Source: Ammonifex degensii KC4 (lineage in GTDB: Bacteria > Bacillota > Desulfotomaculia > Desulfotomaculales > Ammonificaceae). From it: a DNA stretch of 64,000 nt. The position numbers and the translations under genes were made by a program. The stretch's first letter is position 1. Each line of letters opens with the position of its first letter. The notes under the pieces are model-generated. The model saw only the letters and a list, made by a program, of their open reading frames with translations, was not told the DNA's origin and did not search any database. This document shows positions 29,485 to 37,943 of this stretch, in pieces. The stretch spans positions 608,501-672,500 of the forward strand of contig NC_013385.1 in NCBI RefSeq assembly GCF_000024605.1. Direction: 5' to 3'.

Positions 29485-29568
29485 CAACTTTTAGGTTTAT
29501 AATTTGAAATAGATGCAATTTAATCGCGCGTTAAAGGACAAGCCCTGCTCCTGAAGGTGGGGGAAGAG

Positions 29569-29617
29569 GCCACGAAGGCCGAAGGAAGTTTCTCCTGGCT
29601 TTCGTGGCTTGTTTTTT
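29569..29617 (+). terminator. strong intrinsic terminator after the DUF4198 gene
   Basis: Stem gccacgaaggcc (29569-29580) pairs with ggctttcgtggc (29597-29608), including one G-T pair, and is followed by TTGTTTTTT. It lies 85 bp after the DUF4198 stop and 83 bp before the next gene. Confidence 0.88.
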
Positions 29618-29699
29618 GGGAGGTGATAGGAAAGGCAGCGGGATAAAAGGTGGCCGGGGCGGGGAGAATGGAAATGTCACCAAGAAGGAGGGGGGCCAG

Positions 29700-29993
29700 A
29701 TGGGCGTGTACATGGTAGGGGTTCTGGTGGAGAACCGCAAAGAGCAGGCTGTAAAGGTGCAGGAGATTTTAACGGAGTACAGCGATAAGATTGTTTGCCG
29801 CCACGGATGTCCCTATCCCAACCGCCAGAGTGGGCTTATCACTCTCCTCTGTGAGGCCACGTCGGAGGAAGTGGATTCGCTTGTCTCCAAGCTCCAGTCC
29901 CTTCCCGGAATCAAGGCCAAGGCCATGGAGCTGGAAGTGCCGGCGGGGCTCAAGGTCCTTTCAACAGCTACCGTTTTCCCTAAGCAGTTCTGA
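29700..29993 (+). CDS. TM1266-like regulator (iron-only hydrogenase system regulator family)
   Basis: A 97-residue ferredoxin/ACT-like fold protein. GVYMVGVLVENRKEQAVKVQEILTEYSDKIVCRHGCPYPNRQSGLITLLCEATSEEVDSL corresponds to the small NikR-C-like protein found near [FeFe]-hydrogenase maturation genes and called the iron-only hydrogenase system regulator. It lacks a DNA-binding domain, so it is probably a ligand sensor. AAGGAGGGGG precedes ATG at 29700; no hydrogenase genes are next to it in this window. Confidence 0.75.
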   Translation: MGVYMVGVLVENRKEQAVKVQEILTEYSDKIVCRHGCPYPNRQSGLITLLCEATSEEVDSLVSKLQSLPGIKAKAMELEVPAGLKVLSTATVFPKQF

Positions 29994-30077
29994 GCATCCT
30001 TTAACCTTCTTCAACAGTTGCGCTCCCTAGCATGTCCTGGTAGAATCAACCTCGACAGGGGAAACTCCGGCCTTCAG

Positions 30078-31568
30078 GTGAGAGTCTTGAAGTTCAAGAC
30101 CAGGAAGCCCGCCGACACGATAACCGTGCCCGCCAGGATATACCCGGACGAGGTGGCAGAAAAGAAGCTCGTGTCTTTCATGCGCCGGTTCCAAGCAGCA
30201 AAGCGCACCGCCTACCAGGCGCTGAGACGGGGAAAGAAACCGGAAGAAATCGTCAAAGACCTCTACCGGAAGTTCTTCCCCAACGCCCGCTGGTGCCAGT
30301 GGGCGCTGGAAGACGCAAAGGCCACCATCAAGAGCCAGAAAGAGCAGGTCAAGATGCACATCTCGGACTTAGAGGCCAAGATAGAGAAGTCCGAGGAGAA
30401 GCTTAAGCGCACCAGAAACGAGCTTCACCGCCAGGGGATACTGGCCCGCATCGCGAAGCTGCACGCGAAGCTGGAGTACTGGAAGGGTTTCCTGGAGCGG
30501 GACGAAGTCCCTCCCGCCGTCTTCGGCGGGAAGAAAAACCTGCTGCTCCTCCAGGAAGGGAAGCTCTCCAAGGAGGAGTGGCGGGAGCTGAGGTCCAACG
30601 CCTTCTACTCCGTGGGCCAGGCCAACCAGAAGGGGCTGGAGGGCCAGCACGGCAACGCCAACACGGAAATCGTCTATGACGAGGCAACAGACTCCTTCCG
30701 GCTCAATGTGTACATACCGCCGGAGTCAGGGGACAAGAGCGGCAGGCTGAGGCGGGACGAAAACTGGGTCACCGTGCCCCTGGAAGTCCCCGCGAGGTAC
30801 AGGCCCCTGCTCCTGAGGTGCCTGGCCGAGGGGAGGGCCTACACCGTCCGGGTGGTGCGCAGAAACGGCAGGTTCGACTGCCTCATTTCCTTCTCCCTGC
30901 AGGACGAAGCGGAAGTGGACAGGACCTCCCCTATGGCCGGGATGGACTTAAACCCTGACGTGGTGGCGGTGACCGTCGTCCTGCCGGACGGGAACTTCAA
31001 GGTCTCCCGTTGTTTCTGGTGCCACGACCTGGTCCACGCTTCACACGAGAAGCGGGAGTGGATCGCGGGCAACCTGGCCAAAGAGGTGGCCGACTGGCTG
31101 GAGTCCCTGGGCGTGAAGCAGGTGGCCTTAGAGGAGCTTTCCTTTGCCCAGGACCACGACACCAACAGAGCGTTCAACCGGATCACGCACAACTTCTGCA
31201 AGAAGCTCCTCTTCAACCGCATCGTCGTGGCTTTAAGGAAGCGCGGCATCGCGGTGTTCACCGTCCCTGCGCATTTTACTTCGCTCATAGGCTTCTTCAA
31301 GTACTCTGAGACTTACGGGCTTAACACCCACCAGGCGGCGGCACTGGTCATAGCCCGTCGGGCGCTGGGCTTTAAAGAAAGAGTGCCGAAGGCCCTCGTC
31401 CAGGAGCTTCTCGGGCGTTCGCCGATGGAAGGATGGGCGCACGGGAGGCTTTGGGGCAGGCTCTTTGGCATGTTCAAGGCAGCCCGGAAGAAGGTCTCCC
31501 GCTACTTCAGCGTGAAGGCCTTTACCCCTTCCGCCTGGCTGGAACACATTTTTGCCGGAGCGGGCTAA
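30078..31568 (+). CDS. divergent TnpB / IS605 OrfB-like protein
   Basis: About 496 residues from GTG 30078 (alternatives: TTG 30018 and TTG 30087). A long basic N-terminal region with coiled-coil character (KSQKEQVKMHISDLEAKIEKSEEKLKR) precedes an OrfB-like core with MAGMDLNPDVVAVTVV (RuvC I Asp) and VALEELSF (RuvC II Glu). The C-terminal motif reads YGLNTHQAAALVIARR; canonical TnpB has DxNAAxNI here, and I see no Asp at that place. The usual CxxC zinc ribbon between RuvC II and III is also absent. It may be a distinct OrfB subfamily or a nuclease-impaired derivative. It differs clearly from the canonical TnpB at 40.8 kb. Confidence 0.7.
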   Translation: MRVLKFKTRKPADTITVPARIYPDEVAEKKLVSFMRRFQAAKRTAYQALRRGKKPEEIVKDLYRKFFPNARWCQWALEDAKATIKSQKEQVKMHISDLEAKIEKSEEKLKRTRNELHRQGILARIAKLHAKLEYWKGFLERDEVPPAVFGGKKNLLLLQEGKLSKEEWRELRSNAFYSVGQANQKGLEGQHGNANTEIVYDEATDSFRLNVYIPPESGDKSGRLRRDENWVTVPLEVPARYRPLLLRCLAEGRAYTVRVVRRNGRFDCLISFSLQDEAEVDRTSPMAGMDLNPDVVAVTVVLPDGNFKVSRCFWCHDLVHASHEKREWIAGNLAKEVADWLESLGVKQVALEELSFAQDHDTNRAFNRITHNFCKKLLFNRIVVALRKRGIAVFTVPAHFTSLIGFFKYSETYGLNTHQAAALVIARRALGFKERVPKALVQELLGRSPMEGWAHGRLWGRLFGMFKAARKKVSRYFSVKAFTPSAWLEHIFAGAG

Positions 31569-31890
31569 AGTCCATTTTCTTCAAGCCTGCCGTCCTTCCC
31601 TGCCGGGGCCGCCCGGGGTTCCGGCAACACCTGGCGGTGGGGGTAAAGGGGCGGCGGGTAGGTGGGGTGACTCCCCCTCCTGGTACGCGCCCGGGGGCGG
31701 GTGCCGCCTGCGGGGATTTCCCCCGCAGCCCACAAACGTGGGACCCGCCTGAGGGACGGAAAACGCCGGGATGCGGCCCGGCAGCCGTGGGCCCGAGACC
31801 GGGAAGATGCGGGCCTCCCCCGTGAGGGGTGCCGGGCCGGCCAGACGGTGACGGAGGTAGCCGTCGGCAGGAGCCAAAAGCTTCTGTCTG
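31569..31890 (+). ncRNA. GC-rich, hairpin-dense segment after the TnpB-like gene (omega-RNA candidate)
   Basis: No gene-like reading frame is evident. The DNA contains a chain of strong hairpins, including CTGCGGGG-ATTT-CCCCGCAG (loop plus one extra C), CCCAC-AAAC-GTGGG, GCCGGG-ATGCGG-CCCGGC and CCCC-GTGA-GGGG. TnpB proteins are guided by an omega-RNA that is transcribed from the 3' end of their gene and the right end of the element, so position and structure fit an omega-RNA or its scaffold. Not matched to any known RNA family by me; the boundaries are approximate. Confidence 0.5.
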
Positions 31891-31912
31891 CACAATGAGT
31901 ACCTGGGCGGGT

Positions 31913-31935
31913 TAAGCAAAACACACGTTTGCTTA
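31913..31935. repeat. inverted repeat, possible right-end hairpin of the TnpB-like element
   Basis: TAAGCAAA, 7-base loop, TTTGCTTA; a perfect 8-bp stem in AT-rich DNA just after the GC-rich segment, followed by a further TTTGCTTAGG copy. Confidence 0.5.
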
Positions 31936-31998
31936 GCTTTGCTTAGGGAAAATTGACCTCTGCTAGGACCGAAGTTTTAAGTTCCCTTGGATTCAAAG

Positions 31999-32023
31999 GG
32001 GGTCGTTTTAAACGGCCCCTTTT
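31999..32023 (+). terminator. terminator or attenuator before purSL
   Basis: Stem ggggtcgtt / aacggcccc (9 bp with one G-T pair, 3-base loop) followed by TTTT. It lies about 30 bp before the purSL frame and downstream of a weak promoter candidate (TTGACC at 31953, TTTAAG at 31976). It may end upstream transcripts, or attenuate purine gene expression; I see no recognisable riboswitch. Confidence 0.6.
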
Positions 32024-32050
32024 GCTTGGGCAGGAGTTCCGGTAAGATGG

Positions 32051-34942
32051 GTGGAAGTAAATCATCTTGGGGCAAGACTTGGGAGAAGGAGCGTTGAGCA
32101 AGCTTTGGCTCTGCAAGAGGTCCGTGTGAGCATCCTTCCGCACCTGAAAGATCCTTCAGGAGAAGGGCTCCTCTACGAGATTCGCCAGAGTTTAGGTATA
32201 ACCTCGGTGGAAAAGGTGCGCACGGTAAAGGTTTACCGCTTCGAGGGGATAGGAGAGGAAGAGGCCCGCTTCTTGGCGGAGCGCCTTCTCTGTGAACCTG
32301 TATTCCAGCACTACACCCTCAACCGTCCGATCATAACCGATGCTTCCCGGCTTATAGAGGTGGCTTACCGTCCCGGCGTCATGAACCCGGAGGCGGCCTC
32401 GCTCATGAAGGCGGCTCATGATCTCGGGGTGAAGGGGCTGCTCGCCGCCGACTCCAGCGTGGAGTACGCCTTTTACGGAGCGCTTGGGCCGGAGGAGCTG
32501 GAACTCATAATAAAGCGCCTGTTGGTGAATGAAACCATCCAGCACGTCCTCGAAACTCCTCCCCGTACTTTGCTTCTGGGGAGTGAACCGGGGCGCACCC
32601 AGATCATACCCATCCGGCAAATGAGTGACGAGGAGCTTCTGGCCCTTTCGGCCGACCGCCTCTTCCTCAACCTGGAGGAGATGCGGCTCATCCAGCAGTA
32701 CTTTCGCGAAAAGGGGCGCGACCCTACCGATGCCGAGGTAGAGCTTTTAGCCCAGACCTGGTCGGAGCACTGCGCGCACAAGACCTTCAAGGCCAAGATA
32801 ATCGTCAACGGCCAGGAGAAGCCTCCCTTTCTCACCCGCCTGCGCCAGGCCACGGAGAAGGTGGGCAGGGAAGACCTGGTGCTCTCCGCCTTCGTGGACA
32901 ACGCCGGCGTGATGGCCTTTTACGAGGGCTGGGCGATCTGCGGCAAAGTAGAGACGCACAACGCCCCCTCCGCCATCGAGCCTTACGGCGGGGCGGCTAC
33001 GGGCTCGGGAGGGGTCTTCCGGGACGTCATGGGTACCGGGCAGGGGGCCAAAGTAATAGCTTCCACCGACATGTTCTGCTTTGCCCCTCCGGATACCCCG
33101 CCGGAGGAAGTGCCTCCGGGCTGCCTGCATCCCCAATACCTCCTGCGCCGTGTGGTCGCAGGGGTGCGCGACTACGGCAACCGGATGGGAGTGCCGACCA
33201 ACAACGGCTCGGTGCACTTCCACCCCGACTTTCGGGCCAAGCCCACCGTCATTGTAGGAGCCTACGGCCTCCTGCCAGCGGCGCGGGCGGCCAAAGGAAA
33301 GCCGCTTCCCGGCGATGCCATTCTGGTAGTGGGAGGGAGGACGGGGCGAGACGGTATCCACGGAGCTACCTTCTCCAGCGCAGCCATGACCGACCGCACC
33401 CTGCACGTGCACTCCCAGGCGGTGCAGATAGGTCACCCCATCGAGGAGAAACGCATGGCCGACGCCCTGCTGGCGGCCAGGGACGAGGGTCTGATAAGGG
33501 CCATAACCGACTGCGGGGCGGGGGGATTCGCCTCCGCGGTAGGGGAGATGGGAGCGGAGACCGGTGCGCGCCTCTATTTGGACCGGGTGCCCCTCAAGTA
33601 TTCAGGCCTGGCACCCTGGGAGATCTTGCTTTCAGAAAGCCAGGAGCGCATGGTGGTGGCGGTAGACCCGGCCAAGGTCGAACGCTTCATAGAGCTCTGC
33701 CGCTTCTACAATGTGGAAGCCACCGTCATCGGGGAATTCACCTCGGACCGGCGTTTCCGGGTCTTCTACGGCGAGGAGCAGGTGGTGGATATCGAGATGG
33801 ACTTCCTGCACCGGGGGCTTCCCCAGAGGGTCCTTTCCTGCCAGTGGACTCCCCCGGAACGGAAAGAAGAGCTTCCTCCTCCTCCGGTTGAGTTGGGAGA
33901 AGATTTGCTCTGTCGCATCCTGGGGCACCTGAACGTTTGTTCCAAGGAGCCCATAGTGCGCATGTACGATCATGGGGTGCAGGGGACCAACGCCCTCCCT
34001 CCCTACGGAGGAGTAAGAGGAGACGCGCCGAACGACGCGGTTTTGCTGACCCCCCTCCTGGGCAAACCCTACGCCGTGGTCATTTCCCACGGCCTCAACC
34101 CTATCCTTAACCGCTTGGATCCCTACTGGGGAGCCCTGTGGGCGGCCACGGAAGCGGTGGCCAATGCCGTGGCGGTGGGAGCAGATCCCCGGGAGCTCTG
34201 CCTCATCGACAACTTCATCTGGCCCGTGCCCGAAGGGGAGTTTCTGGCCTGGCTTGACCGGGCGGTGGACGCCTGCGTGGACTTCAGCCTCAAGATGGGA
34301 CTCCCCTTCATTTCCGGCAAGGACAGCCTTTCCAGCACCTACCGCAGCGGTGAGTTGGTGATCCATATCCCGCCGGTGGTGTGCATTTCCGCTTTCGGCC
34401 GCTTGCCCGATGTCGGCCGCACCACATCAAGTGACTTCAAGGGGGAAGGTAACCTCCTGGTTTTGGTGGGCGCGAGGCGGGAGGAGGAAATGGGAGGCTC
34501 GGTGTACTACGAGCTCCGGGGTATCGAATCATTGAATCTCCCGCGGGTTGACTTGGAGCTCTTGCCCTCGGTCATGAACAAAGTGCACCAGGCCATAGCC
34601 GGAGGGTCGGTACTCTCCGCGCACGACATAAGCGAAGGAGGGCTTTTCACCGCCGTGGCGGAGATGGCCTTCGGTGGTGGCTTGGGGGCGGAGATCGTCA
34701 TTCCTGAGGAGTCAAGACCCGATTTCTTCCTCTTCAACGAGACGGCGGGCTGCTTCGTCCTGGAGCTCAAGCCCGGTGCTTCCCCGGAGGAGCTTTTCGC
34801 CGGGATACCTTTCCTGGTCTTGGGAAGGACGCTTGGCCAGCCGGTCATCGAGGCACGCCAGGGAGATAAACTACTCTTTTCGGTGGACTTGGAGGTTCTT
34901 CTGGCGGCCTATCAAGCACCGCTTAAGGAGGTCTTCGGCTAA
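32051..34942 (+). CDS. purL: phosphoribosylformylglycinamidine synthase, PurS-PurL fusion
   Basis: Fourth step of purine synthesis: FGAR to FGAM, using ammonia from PurQ. The first about 100 residues (VRVSILPHLKDPSGEGLLYEIRQSLGI and a second ferredoxin-like half) look like a PurS domain fused to PurL. The synthase core follows: LAQTWSEHCAHKTFKAKI, KVETHNAPSAIEPYGGAATGSGGVFRDVMG, NNGSVHFHPDF, then a repeated AIR-synthase-like half. 963 aa, between small PurL (about 740) and the E. coli form that also contains glutaminase. Start uncertain: GTG 32051, TTG 32105 and GTG 32126 are in frame. purQ follows directly. Confidence 0.93.
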   Translation: MEVNHLGARLGRRSVEQALALQEVRVSILPHLKDPSGEGLLYEIRQSLGITSVEKVRTVKVYRFEGIGEEEARFLAERLLCEPVFQHYTLNRPIITDASRLIEVAYRPGVMNPEAASLMKAAHDLGVKGLLAADSSVEYAFYGALGPEELELIIKRLLVNETIQHVLETPPRTLLLGSEPGRTQIIPIRQMSDEELLALSADRLFLNLEEMRLIQQYFREKGRDPTDAEVELLAQTWSEHCAHKTFKAKIIVNGQEKPPFLTRLRQATEKVGREDLVLSAFVDNAGVMAFYEGWAICGKVETHNAPSAIEPYGGAATGSGGVFRDVMGTGQGAKVIASTDMFCFAPPDTPPEEVPPGCLHPQYLLRRVVAGVRDYGNRMGVPTNNGSVHFHPDFRAKPTVIVGAYGLLPAARAAKGKPLPGDAILVVGGRTGRDGIHGATFSSAAMTDRTLHVHSQAVQIGHPIEEKRMADALLAARDEGLIRAITDCGAGGFASAVGEMGAETGARLYLDRVPLKYSGLAPWEILLSESQERMVVAVDPAKVERFIELCRFYNVEATVIGEFTSDRRFRVFYGEEQVVDIEMDFLHRGLPQRVLSCQWTPPERKEELPPPPVELGEDLLCRILGHLNVCSKEPIVRMYDHGVQGTNALPPYGGVRGDAPNDAVLLTPLLGKPYAVVISHGLNPILNRLDPYWGALWAATEAVANAVAVGADPRELCLIDNFIWPVPEGEFLAWLDRAVDACVDFSLKMGLPFISGKDSLSSTYRSGELVIHIPPVVCISAFGRLPDVGRTTSSDFKGEGNLLVLVGARREEEMGGSVYYELRGIESLNLPRVDLELLPSVMNKVHQAIAGGSVLSAHDISEGGLFTAVAEMAFGGGLGAEIVIPEESRPDFFLFNETAGCFVLELKPGASPEELFAGIPFLVLGRTLGQPVIEARQGDKLLFSVDLEVLLAAYQAPLKEVFG

Positions 34943-34943
34943 A

Positions 34944-35714
34944 TTGCGGGTGCCGGTGCTTATCCTGCGTACGGACGGGACTAACTGCGATGTGGAGACG
35001 GCCTACGCCTTCGAACTCGTAGGGGCTGAGCCTCATCTCGTGCACGTGAACGAACTCAGACGGCGGGAAGTGAGACTTACCGACTACCGCCTGCTGGTCA
35101 TACCGGGAGGTTTTACCTACGGGGACGATGTAGCGGCAGGCAAGATCCTGGCTGTGGAGCTCACCTCCTTCCTACGGGAGGAGATAGAGGAGTTTCTGGC
35201 TAAAGGTGGGCTGGTCCTGGGTATATGCAACGGCTTTCAGGTGCTGGTGCGGACCGGCCTCCTCCCCTTCGGCAAGCTGGGCGAGGTACAAGCGGTGCTC
35301 ATGCCCAACGCCAAGGGGAGGTTTGAGTGCCGTTGGGTGCGGCTCCGAGTGGAAAAAAGCCCTTCCGTCTTCACCCGAGGGATGGAGGGGCAGGTGGTAG
35401 AGTGGCAGGCGGCGCACGGGGAAGGGTGCTTTTACACGAACGCCGAGCAGCTTAAGACCATAGAGGAGCAGGGCTTGGTAGCCTTCCGCTACGTGGACGC
35501 AGAAGGCAGGCCCACCCAGGAGTATCCCGATAACCCTAACGGTTCACTAAACGCCATCGCTGGGCTGAGCGACCCTACAGGGAGAATTTTGGGAGTTATG
35601 CCCCACCCGGAGCGCTTCGTCCTCCCCACCCAGCACCCTAACTGGCGCCGGAAAAAGATCCCGCCCGCCGGGCTCTTCATCTTCCAGAACGCCGTGCGGG
35701 CGGCGGGGGGTTGA
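34944..35714 (+). CDS. purQ: phosphoribosylformylglycinamidine synthase, glutaminase subunit
   Basis: Class I glutamine amidotransferase that feeds ammonia to Pur[35 protein letters not shown] (nucleophile Cys) and GVMPHPERF (His and Glu of the triad) are all present. About 256 aa. TTG at 34944 starts 2 bases after the purSL stop, with AAGGAGGT inside the end of purSL. The C-terminus is a little longer than in the Bacillus protein and resembles the glutaminase half of the large fused PurL. Confidence 0.94.
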   Translation: MRVPVLILRTDGTNCDVETAYAFELVGAEPHLVHVNELRRREVRLTDYRLLVIPGGFTYGDDVAAGKILAVELTSFLREEIEEFLAKGGLVLGICNGFQVLVRTGLLPFGKLGEVQAVLMPNAKGRFECRWVRLRVEKSPSVFTRGMEGQVVEWQAAHGEGCFYTNAEQLKTIEEQGLVAFRYVDAEGRPTQEYPDNPNGSLNAIAGLSDPTGRILGVMPHPERFVLPTQHPNWRRKKIPPAGLFIFQNAVRAAGG

Positions 35715-36736
35715 TCTCTTTGCGCGCGGCGGTACTCGGAGGGGGAAGCTGGGGTACGGCCTTAGCCTACCTCCTGGCCCGCAAGGGCTACAAGGTGAAG
35801 CTCTGGGTTAGGCGCGAAGAGGTGGCGTCGGAGCTTAACACCCGCCGGGAGAACCTCCGCTACCTTCCCGGGGTTTTCCTGCCGGAAGGGGTGACGGCCA
35901 CCGCTTCCTTAGAGGAGGCGCTAAAAGGAGCGGAAGCGGTGATCTTCGCCGTTCCCTCCCATGCCTTCCGTGAGGTGGTGCGCGAAACCCTGCCCTTCCT
36001 TCCTCCAGGAGCTTACGTGATAAATGGGGCCAAGGGGCTGGAGGTGGAAACGCGCCTGCGCCTTTCCCAGGTTTTTGCCACCGAAGCCGGGGAGGGGGCG
36101 CTCGACCGGTACGTGGTACTCTCCGGCCCTAGTCACGCGGAGGAGGTGGCGCGGGAGCAGCCTACCGCCGTGGTAGTGGCCTCGCGCCGCTGGGAGGCGG
36201 CGGAGTGGGCGCAGGAGTTCCTGATGTGTCCCTTCTTCCGGGTTTACACCAACCCTGACCTGGTGGGGGTGGAACTGGGTGGGGCACTCAAGAACATCAT
36301 TGCCCTGGGTACGGGCATCTGTGAGGGCATAGGCTTCGGCGACAACGCCAAGGCGGCCTTGATGACCCGGGGCTTGACGGAGATAGCCCGGCTGGGGGTG
36401 CGGCTGGGGGCTAACCCGCTGACCTTCACCGGGCTGGCGGGAGTAGGAGATTTGATCGTGACCTGTACCAGCCGCCACAGCCGCAACCGGCGGGCAGGCT
36501 GGGAGATAGGGAAGGGAAAGAGCCTGGAGGAAGCCCTGGCCGCGGTGGGGATGGTGGTCGAAGGGGTCAGGACCACCAAAGTAGCTTATGCCCTGGCTCA
36601 GGAATTAGGGGTCAAGATGCCCATTACGGTGGAGACTTACAAGGTTCTCTTTGAAGGCCTTTCTCCCTTGGTGGCCGCCCAGAATCTCATGGGTCGGGCC
36701 CGCACCCGGGAGATAGAAGAAGTCGGCTACTGTTAG
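35711..36736 (+). CDS. gpsA: glycerol-3-phosphate dehydrogenase [NAD(P)+]
   Basis: Makes sn-glycerol-3-phosphate for phospholipids. [20 protein letters not shown] is the Rossmann dinucleotide loop, GPSHAEEVA and [37 protein letters not shown] carry the catalytic Lys and substrate residues. 341 aa from TTG 35711; TTG 35720 (338 aa) has a better spaced GGGGGG site. The start overlaps the purQ stop. It overlaps a convergent HD gene by 4 bp. Confidence 0.95.
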   Translation: MISLRAAVLGGGSWGTALAYLLARKGYKVKLWVRREEVASELNTRRENLRYLPGVFLPEGVTATASLEEALKGAEAVIFAVPSHAFREVVRETLPFLPPGAYVINGAKGLEVETRLRLSQVFATEAGEGALDRYVVLSGPSHAEEVAREQPTAVVVASRRWEAAEWAQEFLMCPFFRVYTNPDLVGVELGGALKNIIALGTGICEGIGFGDNAKAALMTRGLTEIARLGVRLGANPLTFTGLAGVGDLIVTCTSRHSRNRRAGWEIGKGKSLEEALAAVGMVVEGVRTTKVAYALAQELGVKMPITVETYKVLFEGLSPLVAAQNLMGRARTREIEEVGYC

Positions 36737-37278
36737 GGGTCAAAGAGGCGGTGCCACTGACGGAAGATCTCTACTTTATCTTCCCCTATTTGCTGCAACT
36801 CTTCCTCGATCTCCTCTATTTCTTTTTCCCTAGTCAGATGCTTAGGGCCTTTAGAAAAGAACTTGTCGGCATAGGCGATGATTTTTTCCTCCAAGGTTAC
36901 CGGCACCATATCCCGCGGGGGGAGGGGAAGACCACGCTTTAATATCTCCTCGCGGGTTATCCCCACCCCCACGTGCCTTTCACAGACCAGGGCGTGGCGC
37001 GGGTAGCCCTCTTTCTCCAGTAACTCCCTGCCCAGATAGCCGTGACATAGGTAGGGTTTGTCGCCGTAGCAGCCTATAGAGGGGGCGTAGGTGAAGAAGA
37101 TCCCGATATCGTGTAGCAGGGCAGCCTCGTAGATGAAGCGCTGGTCGGGTTTTAATTCCGCCACTTTCTCGGCCACCTTTAAAGCTTTGCGGGCCACCAT
37201 GATACCGTGCACCAGGAGCAGTCGGTAAAGGGGCGTTCCCGGGGGATAGTACTTTTGCAGTAGCCGGTAAGGGTTCAA
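36733..37278 (-). CDS. HD-domain phosphohydrolase
   Basis: A 181-residue HD superfamily protein: [32 protein letters not shown] (HD pair), [25 protein letters not shown] and [12 protein letters not shown] (last metal Asp). The order fits small HDIG nucleotide/phosphohydrolases of unknown substrate. TTG start at 37278. It stands alone between gpsA (convergent) and a divergent operon. Confidence 0.8.
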   Translation of the reverse strand: MNPYRLLQKYYPPGTPLYRLLLVHGIMVARKALKVAEKVAELKPDQRFIYEAALLHDIGIFFTYAPSIGCYGDKPYLCHGYLGRELLEKEGYPRHALVCERHVGVGITREEILKRGLPLPPRDMVPVTLEEKIIAYADKFFSKGPKHLTREKEIEEIEEELQQIGEDKVEIFRQWHRLFDP

Positions 37279-37354
37279 CGCGCTTTCCCTCCCATTACCT
37301 AATCCACTTTCTAATTAGGCATATTTTGCTCTCTCCCCTGCCAATGCGGCAGCG

Positions 37355-37363
37355 TGCTATAAT
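37355..37363 (+). promoter_or_regulatory. extended -10 promoter for the FtsH-like operon
   Basis: TGCTATAAT (extended -10 with a perfect TATAAT at 37358-37363), 37 bases before the ATG of the next gene. The -35 region is poor, as is usual for extended -10 promoters. Confidence 0.6.
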
Positions 37364-37400
37364 ATACCGGCGTGGGCTTGTAAAAGGGGGATTTCCGTCC

Positions 37401-37943
37401 ATGCAGTGGCACAATTTGCGCTGGAAAGTATCGATTTTGACTTTTTTGCTCGCTTTGGCGCTTTTGTGGGGAGGGCAGTGGTTTTACGACCGCTATGGCT
37501 TTCAGCACTCACTGGCGGAAGCCCTGGCGAAAGAGCCGCTGGTGGCGGGCTATGAGGTGAAGAGTGAGGCCGATCGGTGGCTGGTCGAAGTGCGCCTGCG
37601 GGCGGTTCCGACCGACCTGCCTACCTTCTACCGTCACCTGGAGCAAAAGATAGGGGAGGCCATGGGCAGGCGTCCCTTTGCCCTTCAGCTAACCGATCAG
37701 CGAGATAAAACGCTAGAGGAAGTTTACTACCGCAGCCAGTTTCCCATATACCAGGCACTAGCGCAGGGATGTTTCACCGATATGGCCCGGGAAGTGGAGC
37801 GCTACGCGGCAGAATCTGGGGCTCAGGCCCGCATTTATCTAGACGACCGCAATCTTTACCTGACCCTTTCCCACCAGGATCACTTTCTGGTGGCAGTCAT
37901 TCCCAGGGCTGCGGTAAAGGAAGGTGGTCAGCGTGTACTATAA
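37401..37943 (+). CDS. single-pass membrane protein, probable partner of the FtsH-like protease
   Basis: A 180-residue protein with a short cytoplasmic N-terminus, one membrane segment (about residues 10-27, VSILTFLLALALLWGGQWF) and an outward domain of about 150 residues with no family I recognise. It precedes the FtsH-like gene and overlaps it by 11 bp (20 bp if that gene starts at 37924), so the two are translationally coupled. The FtsH-like protein lacks the external domain that normal FtsH carries between its two membrane helices, so this protein may supply it; that is inference. Its ATG at 37401 is preceded by AAAAGGGGG about 12 bases away. Confidence 0.65.
   Translation: MQWHNLRWKVSILTFLLALALLWGGQWFYDRYGFQHSLAEALAKEPLVAGYEVKSEADRWLVEVRLRAVPTDLPTFYRHLEQKIGEAMGRRPFALQLTDQRDKTLEEVYYRSQFPIYQALAQGCFTDMAREVERYAAESGAQARIYLDDRNLYLTLSHQDHFLVAVIPRAAVKEGGQRVL

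Larger units (their letters stand above)
30018..31935 (+). mobile_element. putative TnpB-only element with divergent TnpB-like gene
   Basis: Approximate span: a TnpB-like gene, about 300 bp of strongly hairpin-forming sequence after it, and a perfect 8-bp hairpin (TAAGCAAA / TTTGCTTA, 31913-31935) that could be the right end. I did not find a matching left-end hairpin, direct repeats or a TnpA gene, so the borders are guesses. Confidence 0.45.

Noticed and set aside
29481..29503. TTGACA followed by TATAAT between the DUF4198 gene and the TM1266-like gene
   Set aside because: The spacing is only 11 bp, far from the 16-18 bp needed, the TTGACA overlaps the DUF4198 stop codon, and a strong terminator lies downstream.
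31569..31890. Group I/II intron, RNase P RNA or tmRNA in the hairpin-rich segment
   Set aside because: I could not find the group II domain V pattern, the group I core, the RNase P GAGGAAAGUCC motif or tmRNA ends; the context with a TnpB-like gene makes an omega-RNA the better idea.
31433..31924. Several overlapping small open frames on both strands after the TnpB-like gene
   Set aside because: They have low-complexity Gly/Pro/Arg content, no ribosome sites and no family motifs; they follow from the GC-rich hairpin DNA.
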